The notes beneath the pieces were generated by a model. The model worked only from the letters and a program-made list of their open reading frames with translations, did no database searches and was not told the origin of the DNA. The translations under genes and the position numbers were made by a program. Of a stretch of 64,000 nt of DNA, positions 47,231 through 57,489 are shown in pieces. The stretch comes from Panax quinquefolius. Its lineage: Eukaryota; Streptophyta; Magnoliopsida; Apiales; Araliaceae. The DNA is taken from NCBI GenBank assembly GCA_020205615.1, contig CM035168.1, positions 127,110,795-127,174,794 on the forward strand, in the 5' to 3' direction. The stretch's first letter is position 1. The number at the start of each line of letters is the position of its first letter.

Positions 47231-47464
47231 CTCGCGTCCGTTTTAAATTATATGATCATTGTTGACTTTTAAAATTGAATTTGAGATATTTTTAAATTTA
47301 AAATTGAGATGATTTGTTAAAAAGTATGAAACGGTAAAACTTACAATGAAGATAGTTTATTATATTCACATTAAAATCAAAAGAATTTATGTCAATTTTA
47401 AGTTTAAAATATCTTAAATTAATTTTAAAAATCAACAATAACCAAATAATATAGAACAGAGGAG
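47231..47464. mobile_element. Stowaway-type MITE, intact ends
   Basis: 234 bp. Left end CTCGCGTCCGTTTTAAATTA, right end mirror ATAGAACAGAGGAG, arms of about 45 bp (TTGTTGACTTTTAAAA / TTTTAAAAATCAACAA), flanked by TA (47229-47230, 47465-47466). Non-coding, as expected. Confidence 0.9.
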
Positions 47465-47466
47465 TA

Positions 47467-49101
47467 TATATTTATTTTAAGATTCTGCATAAATAATACT
47501 ATCTGTTTTTAGTAATTTGTTTCAAATTTACATCTAAAAATAATGTACGTGAATCATTAGTTACAGTTACAGTATTAATAAATTTTGATAGCAAATTTGA
47601 GGTTGTGATGTCCTTTAATACTAATGTTAATAAAAAGAGGAATTTTTTAATGTAGCAAATTTGAGGTTGTGATATATAAACCCTGGAATGGAAGAACTCT
47701 AGAGAGTATTGGTATATACTAATGACATCAATATATTTATGATATTGATCATTTGTTTTTGTGAATAATATTCAATTATGCCCCTAACTTTTGCAAATCT
47801 TACGACGAAGCTTGCCATTGAATTAAACAAAGCCACAACCACAAAATTTCTTTTATTTTATTTCTATTTTCCAGATTGATAATGGTGGTGACAGACAATA
47901 TTACTAGAGAAATGAGACTCCCACTCATAAAAATTTGTTTATAGACATCCACATGATATTTTGCTTTAATTTGTTTTGAGCATATAAAATTGGTGTCCAA
48001 ATCTAATTTTTGCAACTCAAACAGCTCTATTATCATTACCAAAAATGATACCATTACGTACCGGTCACATACTGCATATATGAATGGCACCAGTTAAGTG
48101 GACCATGTCAACAACAAGTCCATAGGTGCTCTACTCCATGTAGTATGTGAGCATTATGTGATAGTAATATTATTTTTAAACCTAAACGTACAGTTTAGTA
48201 ATTATACAAAATTAAATTTAAGATCTCTCAGAGAGTGTGTTTACGATGCAACTCTGTATTACATAATTACATTATTATTTGTCAAAAAATAAATTAATTA
48301 AATACTACTAAATATTGATTTTTATTCTAAAATGTAAGATGACTTATTTATATAAAACAAACTATCTCTATATTTTAGATTGTAGGTAGTATATTAAAAG
48401 TAGGAGTGGGGGCACTTATGCAAAAAATAAAAACTTAAATTGGTGTTTGTATTGAGAAGCCACTGATGTTAAAGAGCCAAACGTAGGATTGCCATATGCC
48501 ACACAGACAACAACACAAGAAGACACCGAATTAAGCCTCAAATCATTGCCTTCCTTTTAGATCCACAAAACGATCTGCAAAATCTCTTTTTCTGGGTACA
48601 CGTGAAACCATTAAGGGACTACTCCACGTCAGCCCTAGGCAATCTTCTCTGGCCAATTATATTTTGCCATGTCATCAGATAAGAAAACCTACCCCATATA
48701 GCCTTCCGTAGTTGGGTATGGGTGACATACTTGGAACCCCATATAGCCTATCGGACATCCATGATTAGGAGATTGAATTCTTTTAGTTACGAAATTGCCC
48801 CTGACTTCAAAAATGAGCCAACTTTGGTACGACTTAATATTTTGTCTTCTATTACACTGAAAACGACCATAATAATCTTTTAATCCCTTGTGAATATTTT
48901 TTTGGGTCCGTCATAATTCACTAGTCTGACAAAAAAGAGAGAAAAAGAAGTGCTGTTTTTCACCAGATATCTCTCAAATGAGTAGGAGAGTAAATTTCAT
49001 ATTCATGTAAAAATATTAGTTTAAAATATAAAAATATCAGTTTTTAATGTATATTTTATTTTTACATATATATACAATTGCATATTTTTATATTTTTTAT
49101 T
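47467..49101. other. Intergenic, no gene seen
   Basis: AT-rich, with no coherent reading frame. One denser patch at about 48590-48730 holds ACACGTG, CCACGTCAGC, GGCCAATTAT and CAGATAAG, which look like plant promoter elements but have no gene beside them. Confidence 0.5.
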
Positions 49102-49499
49102 AGAATAAATTATTTACGGATGATCCGTAAAATTAAAATTTTACATCCTCCAATAACAACATAACACGTAGAGAATTTAGGAAGGATTTGAATTGTATTG
49201 TCACATTTTATGTTTTATCATTTACCATGGTAAAACTGTTTAACTAACCATATTGGATTTTCGAACTCTTCTAGGTGGACATGAAAATTGGACATGAGTG
49301 TATTTAAATTTCACTTATTTGTACTTTAACCCACCATTGTGAGTCAAAATATAAATAAGTGAAATTTAAATACACCCACATATCTAGTTTTCATGTTCAC
49401 ATAGAGTTTTTATGGATTTTTTGAATTCCTTACATGACATGTTATTATTAGAAAGTATAAAACTCTAATTTTATATGTCATCCATGTATAATTTATTCT
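49102..49499. mobile_element. Long imperfect inverted repeat (foldback-like)
   Basis: Left half 49102-49330 and right half 49340-49499 are reverse complements with gaps. The best-paired part is GTGTATTTAAATTTCACTTAT (49299-49319) against its mirror (49352-49374), and the outer ends pair as AGAATAAATTAT. About 398 bp, no protein. Flanks show no clear duplication. Confidence 0.6.
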
Positions 49500-49679
49500 C
49501 TTTTTTTATAACTATAACTATATATGCTTGAAATATAAGAGAAACTAAGTATGAGATGAGTTGTTTTTTATTTTTTATTAATCCTCTTAATTAGCTATTT
49601 GATATTGGTAGCACATTGTTAATCTTAAATATAGCTTTATTTCAGCTCAATTGTTGTCATCTCTTCATGTTAGTTATTA

Positions 49680-51178
49680 TTTGAGACCCCTGTGATTTTA
49701 TCAATAAAAATTTAAATTTTATTTAAATAATTTTTAATATTATGGTGTGAATTTAAGATAATATTATAGTTGTGGGTAGATTTATAAATTTTTGCAAAGT
49801 ATGCAAGTTGTTATAAAATATTCATTTGATCGGGAATATTCTTTTTTTGTCGGGGAATATTAAATGACGACTACTCAATTATTGGTGGACCCCATTAACC
49901 AAGTATTGTCGTAGTTAGAAAACCACAAAATTATCTTTCTATAAAAATAACGGCAGAGGTATTCTACCGTTAAAACCGTTGAACTACCCTAAGAAGAAAA
50001 ACAAAAGAATCTGCCAGTAGTCAGATAAGAAGACACGATATTGATTATTGATGCTTACGTGAGAAGTCACTCGGTACGCTTTCAATTATTCGCTATAAGA
50101 ATTCACGATCATATCTCTTATATTATCGATTCAATTATCACACAAGATCATCTCAGTATAATATGTTATAGTATTAAATCAATAATTGAGACGACAAGTT
50201 ATAAATGATTAATAATTGTTGAAAGATTAAATATGTGTTGATTAAAAATAAAATGATTTGTGGTAATATTTATTCAATCCTCGATGTATATAAAGAAAGT
50301 CATTATGAGACATTTGTGGTAAGTTTGATTATTTTATGGGGGCCATATGTCATCATCTAAGAAGTCTCTTCGTCAATAAGTAATTACTTTCGTCAACAAG
50401 AATTACCTTTGTGAATAGTAATTATCTTCATCGATAAGAATTACCTTCGTCAATAGTAATTACCTTTGTGAATAAGAATTACCTTCGTCAATAGTAATTA
50501 CCTTTACCAAAGCGCCGAACCACTATGTCGTTTTCACATTACAGCGCGTCAAACCACTTATCGTTTCACATTACAAAAGGCCGAACCACTTGTCGTTTCA
50601 CATTACTGAGGCCAAACCACTTTTCTTTTTTCATCATCAATGTCGCTGCCACTCGCTTTTCATATGGCGGTCTTTTTAGAAATCTTCTATAAATAGAGAG
50701 GCCTAAGGCTTCATTATTTTCACTTAATTCATTTGAAACTCTGTAGTAAACTATATAGAGAAAGAAGAAAAAGTATTCTCGCTACTTCACTTCGCCAATA
50801 TTAGGCTTCTTCTAAGGTAGGAATATTATTTGTTGTACCGTAAGTAAGTGGTGTTATTCTTTCTTATTCATGAAAAGAATTGTTATTCCATCGCTTATTA
50901 TTCTTAGAATAACTCGTGATATCGTGGTTTACCCTATACTTGGTGACATTCTTCTATTATTCTCATTGGAACATCCTCGCTCGTGTGTTTTACACCGGAC
51001 TGGTTCCGCCTTTTATTATTATTACATTGGAACATCCCGCTCTCGTGTGTTTACACCGGGACCGGTTAAAATTTTTATTATTCTCGCTGGAACATCCATG
51101 TCGTGTGTTTTACACCGGACGGGTTCCGTCTTTATCATTTCGTTGAATATCCTATCTCGTGTGTTTTACAACCGGATC
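49680..51178 (+). mobile_element. Solo LTR family B3, left part (rest at 60152-61323)
   Basis: Starts about 49680 as TTTGAGACCCC (variant of TGTGAGACCCC) after the duplication TATTA (49675-49679). Carries TATA box 50688-50695, two private tandem arrays upstream of it (50369-50515 and 50516-50630), and the TTATTCCA/TGGAATAA or ACATCC leader array. Interrupted at 51179 by element E4. With its other half the LTR is about 2,671 bp. Confidence 0.9.
50369..50630 (+). repeat. Two adjacent short tandem arrays in B3 U3
   Basis: 50369-50515: seven or so 16-19 bp units of the form TTCGTCAATAGTAATTACC, alternating with a GTGAATAAGAATTACC version. 50516-50630: four 25-30 bp units of CCGAACCACTTGTCGTTTCACATTAC. 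They stand just upstream of the TATA box (50688) and are absent from the other B LTRs here. Confidence 0.8.
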
Positions 51179-53853
51179 CGTAAGACCCGAAAATTTTTTA
51201 AATAAAAGGAATTTCCTTTATTTATTATTTTGAAATAAGTAAGGGTTGATTTGATTAATGTGGATAGTTAAGAGTTAAATACGCAAATATTTCAAAATAA
51301 AAGTGGTTATAAAATATTCATTCACGCTTGTGGAATATTCGTTTGGTCGTGGAATATTAAATCTTTGTTTGGGAATATTCGTTTGGTCGTGGAATATTCA
51401 GATCGCTTTCGGGAATATTAAATGCGGCAGCCTTGTGTGTGGGCCCCATAACTGAAAGCGATTGGATGAGGAAAACGACAAAGTTTGGGTGGTTATAAAT
51501 AATACAGTAGTTATTACCGTTAAGACCGTTGAATACCCGGTGGTTAAAATACAAGAATGTCGCGCGTGGTTGCATAAAGAAGACACCAGATTGCACGAGA
51601 TTGTTGAATTATTGATCCTTACGTAGCAGAAGGCACTACTCAATAATTTTTTCATGAGAGTTATCGCTCAATATTTTATTTTATTGATTCAATAATTGTT
51701 GCGTTGATATTTTATATTATTATTGTTTCAATAATTGTCATCGCACAAGATTTCCCATTATCGGATCAATAATTCATATTATTTGAATAATATTATTAGA
51801 TAACATTATTGGCAATGTCTAGAAAGTTCTCGCCTCAAGGATAGGTTTGGTCACCTAATTAACGCGGCAAGTAAGAGAGATCCTTATTGGAAAGCCCCTC
51901 TTCCGGAATGGACTGGTTGTCATAAATGTGATTCGTAATATTATTTGTGAATAATTAATTATTGATTCATATGATAAGGAAATATTTATTATGAATATAA
52001 ATGATGGATTTATTTATGTGGTTATTAATGAAGGAATTAATCTTTGAGATGTTTTATTTGTATTTTGCCGGATTGGAGGTATTAAAAGATCAAATCCCAG
52101 ATTATTACGACTTTATTGTGTGAGTTATAATATTTAATCCGACCGTTGGATCGTTGTAATTTTTGGATATGTTATACATATATAAGTAGAGTATATGTCC
52201 ACAAATTTTGAAATTAAAGATGAGCGTATAATTTATTATGAATTTTAAGAGGTGACTGATTCAGAAATTAGGTTATAAATGATTTTGGTAGAAAATTCTA
52301 GAATTGGTGGGCCCCACTTTTGGTTGATGAGAAATGTGCTCAATTGAATTTTCAAATGTGGTGGGTGGGAATAGTAGTAGGTAAAAGCCATCAAAGTTCA
52401 TAGTTAAGTCTGCTTTCTAAGGCTTAACATTTTCCTATAAATGAAGGCTAAGTTAGAATTGAAAATCACACCGTAAACAAAGTTTTCTCTTTCTCTCTCT
52501 ATATTATTGAGCGTATTTTGTGAGTATTTAGATACTTTGAGAGTTCTTTATTCAAGACAAGTTTCATTCATCATCACTTTCGACCTTTCCTTCCAAGCAC
52601 TTCGATTCTTCGAGGTAAGGGATATTATTTTTTTTTTCGTAATGATATTATTTCTTCAATATCATTATCTTTGAAATATCGGGTTGGAACTTTTATCAAA
52701 TTTGGAACTTTTTCATGTCGGGGTTACTATTCATGAGTTACTATTCACGAAGTTACTATTCACAAGTACTATTCATGTAAGCGTGAAAATGTTTTTTGTG
52801 GAATTTCATCTTTTGGTGTTTGAGTTCTTTATTCACGATATACTTATTAATTATTCACGATACTCTAAGACTATTCATAGAAAAATAAAATTTTTCTTTT
52901 GTCCAAAACATCTATTCGGATACTAGCTCGATCAGATCCATGTTTTGATCATTCTTGAATTTTACACCACTATGATTATTTTGAGGTATTTTTGAACATG
53001 GATAAAACAAAGTACTAATCCTTAATCCTTAATCCTTGTCATTTTGTTTCATTGGATTCGCTTTCTTTAAAAATATTTTTCATCATCCTCGCCTTAAATG
53101 ATGATATTATTGAATATCTTTTGGCCCGTAGTGCAAAGATGAATGATTTCTGAAGAATATCTTTGGCTCGTAGTGCAAAGATAAGCAGTGTTGAGATGAA
53201 CACGACCGATCGATTAATATCTTTGGCCCAGAAGTGCAAAGATGAACAGTGTTTAAATGAATACGACTAATCGATGAATATTCGGCACCAGAAAGTAAAA
53301 GATGAATATTTGATTCAAGATGTTTATGGATTGATGTTACGGGGATAAAAGATAGACGATGAACTTTTAAATTCATATATATAAGATAGTAGTTTGCATT
53401 CTCTACTTAACTCTTCTAATGAATTATTACTTCACGCATAATATTGATTTAAAATTTGTTGTCTATCAGATTCTATTAAATTTTCCTGTTGAAGACTAAC
53501 GATAATTTGTTGTATATTATCTTAGTCATAATATTCTTTATCGAAAGCTAGTTGAGCTCACCCTTTTCCTTTTTGTTCCATTCTTCTCGTGAGGCGAGAA
53601 TATAAAGCGAAAGTAGCCTAGGTATGGAATGAAGGTTTTAGAAAGGATTGTTTAGTAGTCCTCACCATTTTTGTAAAATAATGTATCAATAAATGTGATG
53701 AGGATTTATTTGAGTATAGATATTATACAGAAGATAATATTTGTATTTAAACTCACGCTTTTACTTGTTGTAGTAATAAAGTTGTAGTTGTTTCATACAT
53801 ATATATCGACAACTCGTAATGAGTGATGTATACCTATTTTGGGGGGCGCCAGC
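51179..53853 (+). repeat. 5' LTR of E4 (family A2)
   Basis: Starts CGTAAGACCCG (the first T of TGTAAG reads C) and ends near GGCGCCAGC just before the primer site. TATA box TATAAATG 52436-52443; TATTCACG run 52722-52790; hairpin repeats about 53115-53300. Very similar to 57490-60151. Confidence 0.88.
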
Positions 53854-53856
53854 GGT

Positions 53857-53868
53857 TGGTATCGTAGC
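53857..53868 (+). other. Primer-binding site (E4)
   Basis: TGGTATCGTAGC, close to the initiator tRNA-Met complement TGGTATCAGAGC. Confidence 0.82.
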
Positions 53869-54022
53869 TTAGGATATGATCTCTGGCGGAGATCGGGGAA
53901 TAGAACTAGAGGGAGAGACGAGTAAATCCTTCGCTAGTGTGTCCTACCTAAGCTTATTTGGTTGGTGGTCATAATATAGGGTATTATGTGATTTGTTAAT
54001 TTATTTAATTAACCCTTGTTTT

Positions 54023-54109
54023 ATGATAGTTTTAAGAATGGTCACGAGAACGTTAACAATGGAGTGAATGAGATCGTGGAGACACCTCTAATTGCCAACC
54101 GTGATAATG
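54023..54109 (+). pseudogene. gag amino end (E4)
   Basis: ATG at 54023 in the family's usual context after TTAACCCTTGTTT. It matches the start of the E2 gag (AACGTTAACAATGGAGTGAATG) for about 85 bp, then homology to Gag stops. A frameshift lies within the first 12 codons. Confidence 0.75.
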
Positions 54110-54530
54110 TGATGTCAAAGTGAAGAAGGAATTAGAGATATCCATGTGGTGAGTGAAGAATTGATAACAGACCCGAGATAATCGCAGATGTAATGTAACG
54201 AGAGAGTGAGGAAGAAGAGGAAGAAGAGGTATTCAAGAGAGTTTATTAGAGGTATTTTATGATCAAAATATAGAATTGCAAAATCGTATTCATGAGTTGT
54301 AAGAAGCAGTCAAGAATTGCGGCAAATCGTGGAGCAAAAGGATGCAACGATTCAAGCTCAGGTTACCCGACACGTGATGCTTGAATGTAAGCACACTTTC
54401 GCGTAGTATAAGATGATAAAGTGGAATCGAATTTGAAAGAAGAAATAACCGAACGAGTGAGAATGAGTGATGCATGGGTAAAAAAAAGACGACGCGTTGA
54501 TATTATGGAAAGAGATGTCCAATCTAAAAA
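54110..54530 (+). other. Foreign coiled-coil coding segment in place of Gag core
   Basis: No similarity to the Gag core of E1, E2 or E3. Read in shifting frames it encodes an acidic Glu-rich stretch (54195-54225, GAAGAAGAGG repeats) then heptad-like segments: LEVFYDQNIELQNRIHEL, RQIVEQKDATIQAQVTRHVM, then EEITERVRMSDAWVKKRRRV and IMERDVQSKK. These look like a long alpha-helical coiled coil. It joins cleanly to the basic linker KRRFNDDGKTSAA of the normal gag at about 54530. Source unknown: a host gene or another element. Confidence 0.65.
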
Positions 54531-54760
54531 GAGAAGATTTAACGATGATGGGAAAACGTCGGCAGCAAAGATCAAGACCATCAACAAATTCTAGGGAAGA
54601 GAACGATCGCCGGTTAGATGCTACTGAGATGTGGAGAGAGAGGGACATATAAGGTCAAACTGCTCAAAGCCTTCCAAGGTACGCTATAATTGTGGAAAAG
54701 AAGGACATATCGCCGAGATCAGACGATATCAAAACCCCAACCCAAATGAGAATGGTGACT
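54531..54760 (+). pseudogene. Nucleocapsid linker and two zinc knuckles (E4)
   Basis: RRFNDDGKTSAA linker, then knuckle 1 (CY..DVERGGHIRSNC-like, 54619-54665) and knuckle 2 (RYNCGKEGHIAEI, about 54681-54720). The first Cys of knuckle 2 reads Arg and its last Cys is lost. Same tandem-knuckle layout as E2, E3 and the B elements. Confidence 0.78.
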
Positions 54761-55290
54761 CAAAAGGATGTCCCGAGAAAAGTCAAAGTCAACGGTGCTT
54801 GGAAGAGCGCTTTGTCGTGGCCAATTAAAATGCGAGGAACCCGAACGGTTAAGACGGTTAGTTAATTATAAATTCTTGCAAGTTTATACCTTACTAGATA
54901 ATCTGGGATTCTACCCATTCTTTTTATCTCTTCTTTCATGCCAACGCTTGAACTTGACTACGGAGAAATTAGACTTTGACCTATTTATGGAGACTCGTTA
55001 GAGAAACTTTCATTACATCCGTTGTAAAAAAAAAATCTTGCTTGATTCAGTCAGCACTATCACATTACCCGTTAACCTTATTTCTATATAGATATTTGCT
55101 TTTGATGTGATTTTAAGGTTAACTACTCATCACGCCAAAATGATTGTTTTTCGTAAGGTTGTTAGTTTTCATATTCCTAAGCAACCCGTTATTCAATTCA
55201 AGCAATCAAACCATTGTAATCAAACATTTTCATATCGCCATGAAGTCATTCGCTTATTACGGATGTCAAGTTTTCTTAGTCCATGTTATG
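54761..55290 (+). pseudogene. Protease (E4)
   Basis: The open stretch 54768-55001 includes YTLLDNLGFYPFFLSLLSC, then RLNLTTEKLDFDLFMET. LLDNLG is where the Asp-Ser-Gly site belongs; an Asp is present but the motif is disturbed. Later [16 protein letters not shown] (about 55119-55175) marks the end of the domain. The Gly-Ile-Asp-Trp block before it is deleted. Confidence 0.76.
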
Positions 55291-55490
55291 GATTTGAATA
55301 AAGACACGCCGATTTGATTAATATTCTTGTTGTTATTGATTTTCCCGACGATTTTCGTAAGAATTTCTTCGCTTACTCTCAAAGCTCGATATTAAATTTT
55401 GTATCGACTTTGAACCCAGACAAAACTCATTTCTAAAATCTCATATCGAATGGCTCCTATTGAACTTCGTGAGTTAAAAATTCAACTATA
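55291..55490 (+). pseudogene. RT amino end (E4)
   Basis: Linker and RT entry block (FCIDFEP, SKISYRMAPIELRELKIQL; about 55397-55487), as in E2. It stops at the same base of the family sequence as E2. Confidence 0.77.
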
Positions 55491-55638
55491 GAATTTGGTA
55501 CCGAGCCTTTATCTTGTGACTTCTTTGTGGAATTCACCTAAGCCGCACTCTCCGTAGGGACGCCATATTCGTGCGATAAGAATCGATCGATAGGTGTCGT
55601 TGTGACGTCTTATCCAAGATTGGGATATGAGTCACGGT
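55491..55638 (+). other. Segment replacing the RT catalytic core (same as in E2)
   Basis: About 148 bp matching 8421-8566 of E2 (GGTACCGAGCCTTTATC.., TCTCCGTAGGG.., GACGTCTTATCCAAG..). No RT catalytic motif. The shared junctions show that both elements derive from one rearranged ancestor. Confidence 0.78.
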
Positions 55639-55860
55639 TGAGAGCAACCTAAGTCAAGAATCTAAATACGTAGCTTTCTAAGCTTAGTTGGTTATTATCG
55701 GAGATTCGTTGAAGGATATTCTCGAATCGCTATTCCATTAACGAAATGACTCGTAGAGATACAAAATTCGAATGGAGCAAGGAATGTGGGAAGAGCTTCA
55801 AGAACTCAAGAGGAGACTCATTTCAAAGACATGTTCTCACCACGCCATCCTCGAAAAGTT
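55639..55860 (+). pseudogene. Late RT block (E4)
   Basis: Resumes with the RT end (GYYRRFVEGYSRIAIPL, about 55691-55740; KDTKFEWSKE-like) to about 55830, then jumps past RNase H to VVADVL before integrase. The jump occurs at the same place as in E2 (8757-8790). Confidence 0.77.
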
Positions 55861-57240
55861 TAACGTGGTAGCCGACGTGTTGAGGTAAGATCGATACAAG
55901 CACGAAAGTACGATATTGTCAAAGACTAATTTCAGATAATTTACAAATAATAGAGATGGAGATGAAAACTCTAGGTACCCACGTGATGATATACTGAGTA
56001 TAATCGATTTTAATCGATAAAGTTAAAGTCTTTCAAACCACCAATCTTGAGTCGATAAGTATGAAGAAGAAAGTACAAGAAGGAGCTATTCCAGAAGCGA
56101 GAATTGATGTAGAAGGAATACTTCGAGTCCACTCTAGACTTTGTGTTCCTAACGACTCTAATTTGAAGAACAAGATTATGATGGAGGCACACAATACACC
56201 ATTTGCAATCCATCTCGGAAGTACTAAAATGTATCGTGATCTTCTACATACATTTTGGTGGAACAATATGAGAGAGAGATTGCAAAGTTTATCTCGATGT
56301 GTTTAACTTGCTAACGGTAAAGGTGAGCATCTAGTACCTAAGGGTCCGCTGCAACCACTTGAGATTCGAAATGGAAGTGGGGAACATATTACCATGGATT
56401 TCGTTCACGGGTCTTCCTACGGCTTTCAAGGCATCAATGCTATTTGGGTTATTGTTGATAGATTAACCAAGTTTGCTCATTTCTTGCCGACACGGAGACT
56501 TATTCACTTGAACGTCTTTGCTAGTATGACGTGAATGAGATTGTGAGGTTGCATGGCATGCTCAGTATCCATAGTTTTGGATCGTGACCCAAGATTTACT
56601 TCAAGATTTTGGGTTAGCTTGCAAAAAGCTATGGGCACGGATTTGCAATTTAGTTCTAAGCATACCATCCCCAAACGGACGGACAATCGAGAGGACTATT
56701 CAAACTCTTCAAGATATATTAAGACTCGTGTCCTGAGACTTCAAGGGTAGTTGGGATAAGTATTTACCATGGTGGAATTCTCCTACAACAACAGCTTATC
56801 AGCAAGTATAGTGTAGCTCCATTCAAGCATTATATGGACGAAAATGTCGCTCTCCAATATGTTGGGATGAGGTGGGTGAAGCAACATTGTTGGGACCCGA
56901 AGTTAAGACGTATGATATCACCGAAAAGATCCAAATGATTCGACAACGATACAAACCAAGACAAGATCGACAAAAGAGTTATGCGGATCTTCATCGAAAG
57001 GACGTGGAATTTAGTGTAGGGGATCATGTATTATCATGAGTTGCTTCCATAGAAGGGAGTTACAAGATTTGGGGAGAGAAGAAAGCTCAATCCACGATTT
57101 ATTGGTCCATTTCAAATTCTCGACCGAGTAGGAAATGTAGCCTATAAACTCGTTAGCACCTCGAAAAGTATGTCTCGTGTTCATAATGTGTTTCATATAT
57201 CGTATTTCAGTAAATATGTGAAAGACCCGAACCACGTTAT
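55861..57240 (+). pseudogene. Integrase (E4)
   Basis: Fuller than in E2. The open stretch 56061-56306 holds KKKVQEGAIPEARIDVEGIL and the zinc domain His pair (IHLGSTKMYRDL). The catalytic core starts HITMDFVHGSSYG-like near 56390 and VDRLTKFAHFLP near 56457. The second Asp lies in DRDPRFTSRFW (about 56580-56612), and TIQTLQDILRL in the Glu region (about 56697-56730). ENDNVRCRSPICWDEVGEATLL follows near 56845, then the GPY/F block (about 57105-57130). Frames shift at least five times. Confidence 0.8.
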
Positions 57241-57475
57241 TGAAGTTAGAACCGGACGAGATAGCCAAGACTTAACGATGAGGAGGTACTGTCAAGATCT
57301 TGGATAGGAAGGAACATGTCCTACGCCAAGAAAGGTCATACCACAAGTTAAAGTTTTGTGGAGGAATCATGCTATAGAGAGAAATGACTTGGGAATTGGA
57401 AATGGAAATGAAAGCGAGGTATCCTCACCTTTTCAAACACCAGTATCGCACGCCAATTTCGAGGACTTAAATTTC
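57241..57475 (+). pseudogene. Chromodomain-like integrase tail (E4)
   Basis: EVRTGRDSQDL.., then VKVLWRNHAIE (about 57346-57380) and MTWELEMEMKARYPHLF (about 57386-57436), in the family's C-terminal pattern. Ends at the TAA in TCATAA before the polypurine tract. Confidence 0.77.
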
Positions 57476-57477
57476 AT

Positions 57478-57489
57478 AAGGAGGGAGGT
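57478..57489 (+). other. Polypurine tract (E4)
   Basis: AAGGAGGGAGGT immediately before the 3' LTR start TGTAAGACCC at 57490. Identical to E2. Confidence 0.87.

Noticed and set aside
47800..48292. Short open frames on both strands (96 and 64 codons)
   Set aside because: AT-rich intergenic DNA, no recognisable motif, no splice or promoter context.
54358..54648. Minus-strand open frames of 61-96 codons
   Set aside because: Antisense to the coiled-coil segment of E4. Ser/Phe/Leu-rich composition is the expected mirror of a Glu/Lys/Arg-rich coding strand.
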